Assembly (NCBI GenBank): GCA_006384855.1
Contig: VCJN01002508.1
Span: 184,983 to 248,982 of the forward strand
Direction: 5' to 3'
Length of the DNA stretch: 64,000 bases
Source of the DNA: Tetraselmis striata
Taxonomy: Eukaryota; Chlorophyta; Chlorodendrophyceae; Chlorodendrales; Chlorodendraceae
A program made the translations under genes and the position numbers. The notes beneath the pieces were generated by a model. It was not told the DNA's origin. It did no database searches and was given only the letters and a program-made list of their open reading frames with translations. Shown here in pieces: positions 43,476-54,771 of the stretch. Position 1 is the stretch's first letter. Every line of letters starts with the position of its first letter.

Positions 43476-45262
43476 CTATTTCTCCAGCACGCCACGGGCT
43501 CGGTTCTGGATGCTCTCTATCGGGCTTGGCGCCCTGAAGCGGCCCAGCTCAGCCACCAGCCGCGGCGGCCACGCTCTCGCCGCCGCCTCCTCCACGGTGT
43601 AGAGAGTGCAGGGCGCGGAGCTGCCGCCGAGCCCCGGGATGCCGGCGTCGTCGCACGGCAGGTACAGCCCCGTCTCGTAGTCCTCACAGTTGCGGTCGGT
43701 CATCATGCCCTCCGCCGCCAAAAGCGTCTGCGCAGCCAGGTTCACGCGCGCGTACACCGGATTGGTCGGTTTGGCAGGCGGCGGGTTGGGCGCCGGCCGG
43801 CAGAGGTCCGCCCACTCCAGCTCAGCCTGCCCCGGCTTGCCCGCGGCGTTGAGAGCGATCGCCAGCGCGGCACGGGCGTCCCAGAACTGCGGAAACCCAT
43901 CTGGGTTGGGGCCCGTGTCCACCGCCTGCAGCGCCGCCACGCTCTCGTTATTGCTGCCGCCTTCAAACCTGGTAGAGCGGGCACCAGGGGGCAGGGTACG
44001 TGTGTGTGCGCGGGGAGGGGGGGGGGGGGGGGATCAGCATACGAATATGATCGTCCTTCCGGGGCTGATGCACGCATGATGCCATCCGGGGCCGCACCGG
44101 GCCATGGCGCGGTGTAGCTCCAGGCGCTGTCCCAGCGAGGGCGGCCCGCCGCGCAGCCCCGCAAACGGCGCGTCCTCCGGCACATCCGCCTCCGACGCGC
44201 CCGCCTGGCCCGCCACTCCCACCGCCCGGTTGAATAGGTCCAGCGCCGCGCCCGCATTGCCCTGGTGCATCTGTACCAACGTCGTACAGCATCGCCTCGC
44301 CCTCAGCCACAAGCCCGCCCAATCTCAGTTTTGCCACGATTGACTGCAACTGGCACAGCATCGGGCTATCTGCGCTCACCTGGGTGATGCCCATTCCATC
44401 GAGTGCAAGCGCCTCCTGCACCACCTCGATCGGCACCGTGCCCCCGGTGGGCAGCGTCACCTTGGCCCCGGACCGGAGATCGTGGAGCAGCGGCTGCGCG
44501 GCCGCGAGGTCCGCCGCCGCCGCGGAGTACTCCCGCAGCTTAAGCAGCGTGCTGCCGCGCCCGTACAGCGACACAGCGGTGCCACCATCCAGCTCCACCA
44601 CCTGGTCCCACACCTCTTTCGCACTTTCCGGGTCCGGCTCCAGCCTGCACAACAACGAGGCAACAGCAGACATTTGCGCCCCTTGAATGCCGAGTGACTG
44701 GGGAATTGTCAATAGACAAATTATCGCTACGAGGTATCACTTGTTATCACTGAGGCATTCAAGGACCATGCGCCCCTTGGCATTCTCCCCCGTAGCCCCG
44801 CTGCCTCTAATGCTTCCAACATATACATCAACGGAGACACTAGCACCGGGCCGTCATCTACCTGGCCATCCTGGCGAGCTCCTTGGCAGGGTTCCGGGCG
44901 ACGGGCTTGGCATGGGCTCCGTCGGTTCGCAGCTGCGTGGATGAGACTCCGGCCGCCAGCAGCAAGCCGCGTCGCGTTAGCCCGAGGGGGTTGCAGCCCT
45001 TGGACTCTGATCCAAACGCGGCTGCGGGCGCCACCACTGCCCGACGGGGTGCCCGGTGACGCGGCGTGCTCCTCGGGTCGCTTAGCCCGCTATTTTGCCG
45101 CGCCATCGGCCACGGCAGCGCGATGGCGCCGGCGCATTGGGGCGGCCGCGAGTGGCGCCAGCACTGCTGTGTTCGCATCAGAGCGGCCGCCCACGCAGGG
45201 CCGCCGCTGGCACTACTGGCCGCCGCGAGCATCGCTGTGTGGGTTGTGCCTCGGAAGGTCAT
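43476..45262 (-). CDS. Thylakoid-lumen TPR protein (4 exons, 443 aa)
   Basis: The exons on the minus strand are 45262-44862, 44644-44380, 44270-44098 and 43968-43476. All introns are GT-AG and phases match (2, 0, 2). The N-terminus is Ala/Ser/Arg-rich and lacks acidic residues early, as in a chloroplast transit peptide. Residues about 95-115 then read LTRRGLLLAAG ... DGAHA, a twin-arginine, hydrophobic, A-x-A lumen signal. The mature part has TPR-like helical pairs (LEPDPESAKEVWDQVVELDG, ALALDGMGITQ joined to MHQGNAGAALDLFNRAV, FWDARAALAIALNAAGKPGQ). It ends with a Cys-containing region and WPPRLVAELGRF, typical of plastid and cyanobacterial TPR proteins. Such proteins act as scaffolds in assembly or protection of photosynthetic complexes; the exact partner is unknown. 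The last intron carries a poly-C run on the sense strand. Confidence 0.78.
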
Positions 45263-45299
45263 GCGTCGCGGAAAGCTCTATCACCGCTGCTGGCTGTGC

Positions 45300-46188
45300 C
45301 CCCTCGCCGCATCTATTGCGACAACAGTGAATGGGGAGCAGGCGCGCAGTGCGCCGGCGGAGCGGGGGGGGGGCGCCCGGGGGGGAGGGCAGTCCCATAC
45401 ACAGCGTACCCGTACCGGTACCTGTACCTACATATATAAGAATAGTCGCGTACCCTGTGCGTGTTATAAAAGACCCATGTGGGCATACGGCCCATGTACA
45501 TTGAGCGGTCCAGGTGCATGGTGCCTCAATATGGTGCTACAGGGTAGCTATTTATTTCGCCGAGGCACCACAAGTAGAAAAAAACATTTGGCCTCGGGAC
45601 ACCGGCCTAAGCCGCCCCAGCACTTGACCTCTGCTTGCGCCAACTGGCATCATAGCCCGTAGCCCATTGCCCCATCCGAACCACCGTCCTATGCATTGTG
45701 AACTTTTTGGTTACAGGGAGAGCGTCCAGAGAATGCACGCAAAGTACTGGGGAAGGAAAAAGCCTACATTCAAGCAGAACCCTCCTAGCGCCGGGCCGCG
45801 GGGCCCGGCGATGCGGCAGGTAATTGTCGGCCGGCCGGCCTAAAAGATCTTCCGCCGAAGCCGAAGGGACGGCTTCCGGTGTGCCGGCAGAGATATTCGG
45901 CGAGAAATATGTGCATTGCCACAGAAAGCTTCGCAGTCCACTTCCGTATCCAGTGGGCAACCAGGGCGGCTGGCCGGAGCTCACGCCACGAGGGGGGTTG
46001 CTTCAGGTGGCCGACCGTCCTATGCATCGACCGGGTCGTATACCCAGGACACGCACGAGATTACGCACTATTTGATGCACCAGTACGCGTAACGCCGGGA
46101 CGCCGGTACGGGGTCGGTATAGTTTGTGTACATTATTGCATTATTATGTGTGGGTACAACATGTAGTACCACTAATACTTAACTTATT
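45300..46188. other. Region upstream of the TPR gene with dispersed repeats
   Basis: 45597-45660 matches 22480-22530. A near-perfect GC hairpin lies at 45790-45812. No second gene was recognised, so the promoter of the TPR gene should lie just right of 45262. Confidence 0.4.
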
Positions 46189-46194
46189 CAGTCC

Positions 46195-46490
46195 GTCCAG
46201 GCTCTGCTGCGAAACTTTGTTGCAAGCCAGCCCGCTGAGTTCCGCCATCACCTGTCGCGCACGCGGCGGGGGTTGTTGCAGCGAGTCTCTGCTTGCGTGC
46301 ATGGTACCTTGGGCGGCATTCTCTCTGCCGGAGTGCAGACGGCCAAGTCTGATGCGTTTGCCCGCGCTCATTCCGCACCCTCTTCTTGTGCTGCTTCCAC
46401 CTCGCAACTGCTGCTGTAGTGGACGTTTTCTATTGTCTATTTTGGTGGTTTCCTGATCGCCTTTTGCAGCTAGCTCATGTAACTGTATAC
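46195..46490 (+). mobile_element. 5'-truncated REL-type non-LTR element (family B)
   Basis: It begins within the C-terminal coding region (CAGGCTCTGCTGCGAAACTT; compare 31704 onward), runs through the stop and ends CTCATGTAA at about 46483. It is more diverged than the copies at 23.5 and 31 kb. A clear target duplication was not found. Confidence 0.75.
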
Positions 46491-46499
46491 ATACTTATT

Positions 46500-46996
46500 A
46501 GGTATTGGGTAGGCAGGTAGCAGGTATAAACTAAAACCACCCTGAGTTGCAGCTATTCGAGGTGGCAAAGTGGGACACCATGTTCGTCTGCAACTTTATT
46601 CCATTCCACCCTGTTAGTTTCGCAAAATCGCGGTTCCAACCTCTACTGCTAAAAATACGGTCAAATTTACACCTTGTTTTGCAATTTTCCCTTATAAATA
46701 TCCCTGACGAACGATGACTAATCATTACCGCCCCGTAAAATAGTACTACCTCTACCTTGCCGTACGTAGCAGATGCGGCAAGCTCCAGCAAGATAAAATA
46801 TCCCTTTAGGCCACTGGGTTTTCGGTAGTACTGTAGTAGGTAAATGCCGGTAGGAGGTACGGTAGACTTTTTGATGTACGGGTGCCGACGCACTTTAAAG
46901 AACGCATTGTTTTAGAACGGGCCTTTTCTGGCTCAAGTCATAAAGGATGACCGATACATTACGAGTTCGTCAACAATGCTGTGCTGGCACCCGCCA
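46500..46996. other. Spacer without recognised content
   Basis: It is AT-richer DNA. The longest frame (46531-46893 minus) has no family resemblance. Confidence 0.35.
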
Positions 46997-47303
46997 TTTC
47001 AAAGTTGAGTCTGGTTTTGCCAAAAAGGTCGCGCAGGCTGTTTTACACGGTCAAGAGCCGAAATTGGCAGGATGGTTTAGCGAAAGCGTGGAGGGAAAAC
47101 GGAGTCAGGGGGGGCGCTGCGTGGAACGCAGCGAAAACTGGAAGATGGCAGGCTCAGCTGTTCTGGCTGCTTTTATATCTACTCGTGCTGCACCCAACAA
47201 AGGGGGCAACAACAGTTACTAGTTCCCGTACCACTGAGCAGCACTTGTAGCTACAAAGCGGTTAGGTCAAGGATGGAAACCCCATAAACTAGTTTAGATC
47301 ATT

Positions 47304-48805
47304 TCAAAGTTGAGTCTGGTTTTGCCAGTCTTGAGCGAACGTAGAGAGCGGTGGATTGACGGAGAAGGGGTAGCGCCAAGTCATGAAGGAGGCACTGGGA
47401 AGGCCACCGCTGCGGAGTCCTGTTGGACTTGGAAGTGGCGGAGGGGGCGATGTGGCCAAAGAAGAGCCACGCGCCAGGTGAAGGTAGAACTTGAGGATGA
47501 CGTAGTCCAGAACGGCGTCAGAGTTAGTGGCCCAAGCGGTAGCGGATGGGGACCATGTCACTCTGATGGCGTTCGCTGCAGGGGCTGCGCAGTTGCGAAG
47601 ACTGTGTGAGGTTCAGGAAGCGCTAGCAGGGGGGCAGCGTTGACTAGACTGATGGCTGCAAACAGCCAGTCTGACATTGTAGCCGCAGTCCAAGGGTTTG
47701 ACTGCTCAGCCGAAGTGCCAGCCCAGAGTTTGATGTAGCCAAGCCAACAGTAACCAGGGGGACAGATCGGACGTTGTCGATGAAGTGGTGCAAGAGACGT
47801 GCCACTTGAGGTTGCCCGGACGCTAGAAGGGGAAGTACGCGCAGGTTGTCGGGTCCTCGACCAGCACGCGCCCTTGAGCAATCGGAAGGTGATGTCGTAG
47901 TTGTCGACACGCCTCTCTTGCACTCGACAGGAGACGCCACTGAGGCCCCTGGCATAGAGCATGAGGTTGACAACCGAGACCAAGAGGTTCGGAAGTCGAG
48001 GTGGTACTCTGGGTAAAAAACAGGCACAATTAGCTCGGCCATTGCGACGAAGCGGTAGGCTACATCCGCAGGCAGAGGAACACGCAAAGGGACAGCGTCC
48101 AGCCGGTGGTGACGCAGCATCAGTCCATGCCTCGTTGAAGTTAGGCGTAGGCTGCCCTTGGCGGTTGGAGCGAGGTTGTGCAGCTCGAAGAACGTGTTGA
48201 TCGCAGACAGGTGCGTTCGCTCCTCCGAGCCGATCGCGTCCTGCAGCCGGATGTGGCGCAGCCCAGGGAGCGACAGGCTCGGGCTCGGCAGTCACGTACG
48301 TGCGTTGTTTTACTGACAGAGTTCCACCGGTACGACTACTGTCCGCAAAGTACTCGGCAGCAGCGGTTAAGTTCCCGGCGGTTGGCCGGTAGCTGCTGGA
48401 CGGGTTTGCAGTAGCTCCAGTACGGGTTTGCGGGGCTAGGTTCAGGTAAGAGGGCCGCCCCGCGCGCCCTTCGCTCTCGTAGCGCTCGTCACGTGCATAA
48501 CGTACACACGCGAATCTTGGTCGTTGCGAACCAGTTGTAACACGCAGTGTAACAACCGACGGACGCAGAGACGGGATGGTAAGAAAACCGTTTGGCTGGG
48601 TCGCCATGTGCAGGTGTGCGGATGGTTGAGCCGCACTCGGCTGTAGCTGTAAGAAGCGCCGCACCGAGGAAGGTCTAAGTGAAGTCTGTAAGGTGGGGGG
48701 AGGGTCAGGTCCGGACACAGGGCGCTCATCTCGCCGTTGAGCTGCAAGGGTGCGTCTTGCGGCGGTCACCGAAAGGTGGCCTCGCAAAGCTCCAGCAGCT
48801 CCCAC
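47304..48805 (-). pseudogene. Tyrosine recombinase remnant of YR-3
   Basis: ORF2 (415 codons, 47558-48805) ends shortly before the catalytic region. In the next frame follow SHSLRNCAAPAANAIRV and WATNSDAVLDYV up to 47304. H-S-L-R gives the H-x-x-R box and the Tyr of VLDY (about 47502-47504) the nucleophile. The second box, HIRHLGDW in YR-2, is scrambled here to a Ser/Ala-rich sequence, so the enzyme is inactive. A one-base difference in a G run (about 47630, against 50655 in YR-4) gives the two copies different ORF2 ends, a sign of homopolymer slippage. Tyrosine recombinases insert circular DNA intermediates of DIRS-like elements without target duplication. Confidence 0.65.
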
Positions 48806-48823
48806 GAAAGGCGCCCCACACCG

Positions 48824-49732
48824 TCATTCGCGCTCTCCTTCGCGGCCACGCCTACGCCCACCGCCACGTCCTCGCTCGCGCCCGCGACCTGCAGCTGCAG
48901 CCGCCACTCGAGCAGTAGCGGTCGCCTTTGCGCTGCTGGCAACAGTCGCCGCGAAGACACGGCCCTCGCAGTCCTTCGTGAGGTCCCCAAAAATCGCGGA
49001 ACCCAGATGCTCCGAAGCAGGCTGAAAATGCTGAGCTAGCAGCACGTCCAGAACACCTTGGTCATCACGCACACGCTTGATCTCATTCGGCCTCCACAGG
49101 AGGGCCGGACGGAAACGAAACGCCTTGGCGATGGCCTCGGCGTGACTCCGAGCTCTCGCGAGGTAAGGGGTGAAGTCCTGGTTAACGAAAAGGGCGTAAG
49201 GTAGCAGCTCGTCGAGAGCCACGAAAAGTGCGGCCGGGTAGGCCCCGAAACACGACATCCACAGGTACTCCTCCTGGGTCGGCAAACGCCGGTCATCCTG
49301 CTTGAGGTACTCGTTCGTTAGGTCTGCACTCAGGGGAAAGGGTCCTGGCGCTCGGCTGACCGGTTGAACGACCTCTAAACCAGACTCTGCTCTCTGCAGT
49401 AGCTCTGGCACCGCGAGGTAGTCATCCTCGGCACTCACGGATTTTGCTCCGACATGGCCGCTCTGGGCTAGCTCTAGCAAGTCGGGGCGCTCTGCGGCTC
49501 CCCCGCTGCCTGTCGGCTGTCCCGCAATGCGCTGCCCGGAGCCGGAGCCATGTGCCCCTTCTCCACCAACAACGCGATCACGAGCCGTCAATTGCGCCAT
49601 AGCTGTAGCCGAATCTCGCAGTAATGAAGACGGAGCCCTCATATCTGCGTTCAGCGGCCCCAACATCGGCTCGGCGACGGGTTCTTCTCCATCTGGCATA
49701 GTAACGCACGGACGTACGGACGAGAATATCAC
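48824..49732 (-). CDS. YR-3 ORF1, gag-like or accessory protein
   Basis: The 302-codon frame has a central conserved block, DLTNEYLKQDDRRLPTQEEY, LFVALDELLPYALFV and PYLARARSHAEAIAKAF, that recurs in all four copies of the family. This shows it is the real coding frame. The C-terminus is Gly/Arg-rich (RGRERGRGGGRRRGREG), suited to nucleic-acid binding. I find no zinc knuckle. Position ahead of the recombinase fits a gag role, but a DNA-binding accessory protein is equally possible. Confidence 0.55.
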   Translation of the reverse strand: MIFSSVRPCVTMPDGEEPVAEPMLGPLNADMRAPSSLLRDSATAMAQLTARDRVVGGEGAHGSGSGQRIAGQPTGSGGAAERPDLLELAQSGHVGAKSVSAEDDYLAVPELLQRAESGLEVVQPVSRAPGPFPLSADLTNEYLKQDDRRLPTQEEYLWMSCFGAYPAALFVALDELLPYALFVNQDFTPYLARARSHAEAIAKAFRFRPALLWRPNEIKRVRDDQGVLDVLLAQHFQPASEHLGSAIFGDLTKDCEGRVFAATVASSAKATATARVAAAAAGRGRERGRGGGRRRGREGERE

Positions 49733-50000
49733 ACTCGGGTGGCGAGCCGGGTGTGGTCTTGAACAACCTGGGGTGACCTTGCTCGCAACAGGTTACGAGA
49801 CAGTTTTTACATCGCTGCGTGGAACGCAGCGAAAACTGGAAGATGGCAGGCTCAGCTGTTCTGGCTGCTTTTATATCTACTCGTGCTGCACCCAACAAAG
49901 GGGGCAACAACAGTTACTAGTTCCCGTACCACTGAGCAGCACTTGTAGCTACAAAGCGGTTAGGTCAAGGATGGAAACCCCATAAACTAGTTTAGATCAT

Positions 50001-50022
50001 ACATACATCAAATATTCACGCG
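50001..50022. other. 22-bp spacer between the two recombinase elements
   Basis: The sequence from ACATACATC to CACGCG separates the right A repeat of YR-3 from the outer segment of YR-4. It has no counterpart elsewhere in the elements, so it is probably original target DNA or a junction remnant. Confidence 0.6.
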
Positions 50023-53000
50023 TTTCAAAGTTGAGTCTGGTTTGGCCAAAAAGGTCGCGCAGGCTGTTTTACACGGTCAAGAGCCGAAATTGGCAGGATG
50101 GTTTAGCGAAAGCGTGGAGGGAAAACGGAGTCAGGGGGGGCGCTGCGTGGAACGCAGCGAAAACTGGAAGATGGCAGGCTCAGCTGTTCTGGCTGCTTTT
50201 ATATCTACTCGTGCTGCACCCAACAAAGGGGGCAACAACAGTTACTAGTTCCCGTACCACTGAGCAGCACTTGTAGCTACAAAGCGGTTAGGTCAAGGAT
50301 GGAAACCCCATAAACTAGTTTAGATCATTTCAAAGTTGAGTCTGGTTTTGCCAGTCTTGAGCGAACGTAGAGAGCGGTGGATTGACGGAGAAGGGGTAGC
50401 GCCAAGTCATGAAGGAGGCACTGGGAAGGCCACCGCTGCGGAGTCCTGTTGGACTTGGAAGTGGCGGAGGGGGCGATGTGGCCAAAGAAGAGCCACGCGC
50501 CAGGTGAAGGTAGAACTTGAGGATGACGTAGTCCAGAACGGCGTCAGAGTTAGTGGCCCAAGCGGTAGCGGATGGGGACCATGTCACTCTGATGGCGTTC
50601 GCTGCAGGGGCTGCGCAGTTGCGAAGACTGTGTGAGGTTCAGGAAGCGCTAGCAGGGGGCAGCGTTGACTAGACTGATGGCTGCAAACAGCCAGTCTGAC
50701 ATTGTAGCCGCAGTCCAAGGGTTTGACTGCTCAGCCGAAGTGCCAGCCCAGAGTTTGATGTAGCCAAGCCAACAGTAACCAGGGGGACAGATCGGACGTT
50801 GTCGATGAAGTGGTGCAAGAGACGTGCCACTTGAGGTTGCCCGGACGCTAGAAGGGGAAGTACGCGCAGGTTGTCGGGTCCTCGACCAGCACGCGCCCTT
50901 GAGCAATCGGAAGGTGATGTCGTAGTTGTCGACACGCCTCTCTTGCACTCGACAGGAGACGCCACTGAGGCCCCTGGCATAGAGCATGAGGTTGACAACC
51001 GAGACCAAGAGGTTCGGAAGTCGAGGTGGTACTCTGGGTAAAAAACAGGCACAATTAGCTCGGCCATTGCGACGAAGCGGTAGGCTACATCCGCAGGCAG
51101 AGGAACACGCAAAGGGACAGCGTCCAGCCGGTGGTGACGCAGCATCAGTCCATGCCTCGTTGAAGTTAGGCGTAGGCTGCCCTTGGCGGTTGGAGCGAGG
51201 TTGTGCAGCTCGAAGAACGTGTTGATCGCAGACAGGTGCGTTCGCTCCTCCGAGCCGATCGCGTCCTGCAGCCGGATGTGGCGCAGCCCAGGGAGCGACA
51301 GGCTCGGGCTCGGCAGTCACGTACGTGCGTTGTTTTACTGACAGAGTTCCACCGGTACGACTACTGTCCGCAAAGTACTCGGCAGCAGCGGTTAAGTTCC
51401 CGGCGGTTGGCCGGTAGCTGCTGGACGGGTTTGCAGTAGCTCCAGTACGGGTTTGCGGGGCTAGGTTCAGGTAAGAGGGCCGCCCCGCGCGCCCTTCGCG
51501 CTCGTAGCGCTCGTCACGTGCATAACGTACACACGCGAATCTTGGTCGTTGCGAACCAGTTGTAACACGCAGTGTAACAACCGACGGACGCAGAGACGGG
51601 ATGGTAAGAAAACCGTTTGGCTGGGTCGCCATGTGCAGGTGTGCGGATGGTTGAGCCGCACTCGGCTGTAGCTGTAAGAAGCGCCGCACCGAGGAAGGTC
51701 TAAGTGAAGTCTGTAAGGTGGGGGGAGGGTCAGGTCCGGACACAGGGCGCTCATCTCGCCGTTGAGCTGCAAGGGTGCGTCTTGCGGCGGTCACCGAAAG
51801 GTGGCCTCGCAAAGCTCCAGCAGCTCCCACGAAAGGCGCCCCACACCGTCATTCGCGCTCTCCTTCGCGGCCACGCCTACGCCCACCGCCACGTCCTCGC
51901 TCGCGCCCGCGACCTGCAGCTGCAGCCGCCACTCGAGCAGTAGCGGTCGCCTTTGCGCTGCTGGCAACAGTCGCCGCGAAGACACGGCCCTCGCAGTCCT
52001 TCGTGAGGTTCCCAAAAATCGCGGAACCCAGATGCTCCGAAGCAGACTGAAAATGCTGAGCTAGCAGCACGTCCAGAACACCTTGGTCATCACGCACACG
52101 CTTGATCTCATTCGGCCTCCACAGGAGGGCCGGACGGAAACGAAACGCCTTGGCGATGGCCTCGGCGTGACTCCGAGCTCTCGCGAGGTAAGGGGTGAAG
52201 TCCTGGTTAACGAAAAGGGCGTAAGGTAGCAGCTCGTCGAGAGCCACGAAAAGTGCGGCCGGGTAGGCCCCGAAACACGACATCCACAGGTACTCCTCCT
52301 GGGTCGGCAAACGCCGGTCATCCTGCTTGAGGTACTCGTTCGTTAGGTCTGCACTCAGGGGGAAGGGTCCTGGCGCTCGGCTGACCGGTTGAACGACCTC
52401 TAAACCAGACTCTGCTCTCTGCAGTAGCTCTGGCACCGCGAGGTAGTCATCCTCGGCACTCACGGATTTTGCTCCGACATGGCCGCTCTGGGCTAGCTCT
52501 AGCAAGTCGGGGCGCTCTGCGGCTCCCCCGCTGCCTGTCGGCTGTCCCGCAATGCGCTGCCCGGAGCCGGAGCCATGTGCCCCTTCTCCACCAACAACGC
52601 GATCACGAGCCGTCAATTGCGCCATAGCTGTAGCCGAATCTCGCAGTAATGAAGACGGAGCCCTCATATCTGCGTTCAGCGGCCCCAACATCGGCTCGGC
52701 GACGGGTTCTTCTCCATCTGGCATAGTAACGCACGGACGTACGGACGAGAATATCACACTCGGGTGGCGAGCCGGGTGTGGTCTTGAACAACCTGGGGTG
52801 ACCTTGCTCGCAACAGGTTACGAGACAGTTTTTACATCGCTGCGTGGAACGCAGCGAAAACTGGAAGATGGCAGGCTCAGCTGTTCTGGCTGCTTTTATA
52901 TCTACTCGTGCTGCACCCAACAAAGGGGGCAACAACAGTTACTAGTTCCCGTACCACTGAGCAGCACTTGTAGCTACAAAGCGGTTAGGTCAAGGATGGA

Positions 53001-53025
53001 AACCCCATAAACTAGTTTAGATCAT
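50023..53025 (-). mobile_element. Tyrosine-recombinase element YR-4, right member of the tandem pair
   Basis: A repeats lie at 50141-50328 and 52838-53025, with the outer segment at 50023-50140. Every landmark is offset by 3025-3026 bp from YR-3. ORF1 is at 51849-52757 and ORF2 at 50649-51830 (393 codons, ending in AISLVNAAPC because of one G fewer). The recombinase tail is at 50330-50587. Only a handful of substitutions separate it from YR-3. Its right end lies 285 bp before the start codon of the SDR gene, so its A repeat sits in that gene's promoter region. Confidence 0.78.
51849..52757 (-). CDS. YR-4 ORF1, gag-like or accessory protein
   Basis: The 302 codons are nearly identical to ORF1 of YR-3; one seen difference is FQSASEHLG for FQPASEHLG. 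An intact frame in both copies, while the recombinase frames are broken, suggests recent duplication rather than selection. Function is uncertain, as for the YR-3 copy. Confidence 0.55.
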   Translation of the reverse strand: MIFSSVRPCVTMPDGEEPVAEPMLGPLNADMRAPSSLLRDSATAMAQLTARDRVVGGEGAHGSGSGQRIAGQPTGSGGAAERPDLLELAQSGHVGAKSVSAEDDYLAVPELLQRAESGLEVVQPVSRAPGPFPLSADLTNEYLKQDDRRLPTQEEYLWMSCFGAYPAALFVALDELLPYALFVNQDFTPYLARARSHAEAIAKAFRFRPALLWRPNEIKRVRDDQGVLDVLLAQHFQSASEHLGSAIFGNLTKDCEGRVFAATVASSAKATATARVAAAAAGRGRERGRGGGRRRGREGERE

Positions 53026-53309
53026 TCTTCAAAGTGCGTCAGCACCCGTATACCTGTAATGCAGTCTGTAGCGTGTTGGTTTCGGAGCCTCCTTGCTTTC
53101 CCACGCTAACCGGTACCAGTATCACAGCAGATGATGGCGCGGCGGATCAACCCCGTGTTCCTCCATCGCGACTACTGGAGCGAGAGCGTGTCGACTTCGC
53201 CGCCAGCACTAGTTCGTGGGCTCTCGCCCGAAACCACACGAGCGCCGGCCGTGTTCATCTGAACTTCCCCCTCCGCTCGCCAGGGCGCCACTCAGCCGCG
53301 TGGCCTGCA

Positions 53310-54740
53310 ATGGCCGCGATACTGGTGACTGGCGGATCCGGCTATTTGGGTCAGTTCGTCGTGAGGGACCTCGCGGCCAGTGGGCGCTGGCAGGTCCCCG
53401 CCCCGCCGCTCCCCCTGCCTCTCCTCCCTGCGCACGCCTGTGAGCCAGCGAGGTGCCATACCCACTCGGGCGAGCCCTGACTTGAGATTGCCGCAGGTCG
53501 GGTACACGTACTGCAGTTCCGCCGCGCCACAGGGTCTGCCCAGCAATGTTCACGCCTTCCAGGTGGGCAAACCCCTTGACCCCTCCCGAACGAAAGGGGA
53601 AAGAATGAGAGGATGTCAACATTACATGAAGATGTATGTGGTTTAAGGACATCAGCACGCCCCTTAAATGCGTCGCTGCCAGACCCTCCTTGAGCGGAGT
53701 CAAGAGGGGGGGGGGGGGGGGGGGGGGGGCTCCAGCGGTAGCTGCCGGGCGGCCACGTGCTGGATGGGTCAAGGGTCCCATGGCAGCGCTGTTGAAGCGT
53801 CGATCTAGTATGCCCAGCTACAGATGTGCCCATGTCTTCGTGTAAAGCGCCGTATCCCTCGGTTCCCCATGTAGATGTCTTTTTACATCTGCACACACAT
53901 AATCTGGACGCTAGGGGATGAGATCCTGCCACGGTGTGGCCGCCAGATAGGCACATCACCCTCACCGCACTTGCTGCCCAGGTTGATCTGGCGACTGGGT
54001 CGGGGCTGAAGGAGGCGATCAGCACGCTCGGTGGCCTGGCCGCTGTCGTGAACTGCGCAGCCGTCAGCCAGCCGGGCGTGTGCGAGAGGAGCCCCGAGAC
54101 GGCCAGGTGCGCGCCCCGATTCTCGGTGCGGCCACCGCAGCGCGCCAGCGGCGGTTTCAACCGTTATGCGGCTTGAGGCTCACTTGCAGCTGCCATGGCG
54201 CCAGATGGGCTGACGCTCCAGGTTGCGCGCGGCTGAGCTATGGCATGCCCCCCCCCCCCCCCCCCCCCCCGCCCCCGCACCCACCACTCACCGCTTCCTA
54301 CACCTACCTGGGCAGGGCAACCAACGTGCCGACTGCTCTCCTTTATGCGCTGGACGGCCAACGGCAGATCACCGGAATAGAAGCAGTTCTCGTCCACATC
54401 TCCACCGATCAAGTGCCCCCCCCCCCCCCCCCCCTGCCCCGGCCCTTCTCTGCTTCCCCACCCGCCACACGCCAATCAGCAGGCTGCTGAGGGAGACTCA
54501 ATGCGCGCCAGGTATATGCGGGGAGCAAGCCCTACTGGACGGAGTCGGACGAGTGCGAGCCGGTGAACGTGTACGGGGCGACCAAGCTGGCGGCGGAGCA
54601 GCTCATCAAGGGCAGTTGGCCGCGGAGCGTCATCCTGCGCAGCAGCATCATCTACGGGCCGATGCCGCCGGTGCCAGTGGGGCGCAGCCTGTTTCTGCAG
54701 TTCATGGTGCGGAGGCAGCCTCTGCCTGAGCCAATGCCCC

Positions 54741-54771
<31 letters not shown>

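Larger units (their letters stand above)
46997..50000 (-). mobile_element. Tyrosine-recombinase element YR-3, left member of a tandem pair
   Basis: Its 188-bp end repeats (A) lie at 47115-47302 and 49813-50000. Outside the left A repeat is a 118-bp segment starting TTTCAAAGTTGAGTCTGG. The same 26 bp also stand just inside that A repeat, at 47303-47328. On the minus strand this reads A1, ORFs, B1, A2, spacer, B2, close to the split direct repeats of PAT/Kangaroo/Ngaro elements. Coding content is ORF1 (48824-49732), ORF2 (47558-48805) and a recombinase tail (about 47440-47610) in another frame. No reverse transcriptase was found. It is about 99% identical to its neighbour YR-4. Confidence 0.78.

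Noticed and set aside
46997..53025. A single LTR retrotransposon with three LTRs formed by unequal exchange
   Set aside because: There are four copies of the 188-bp repeat, two outer segments and a unique 22-bp spacer; exchange between LTRs would leave shared repeats and no spacer.
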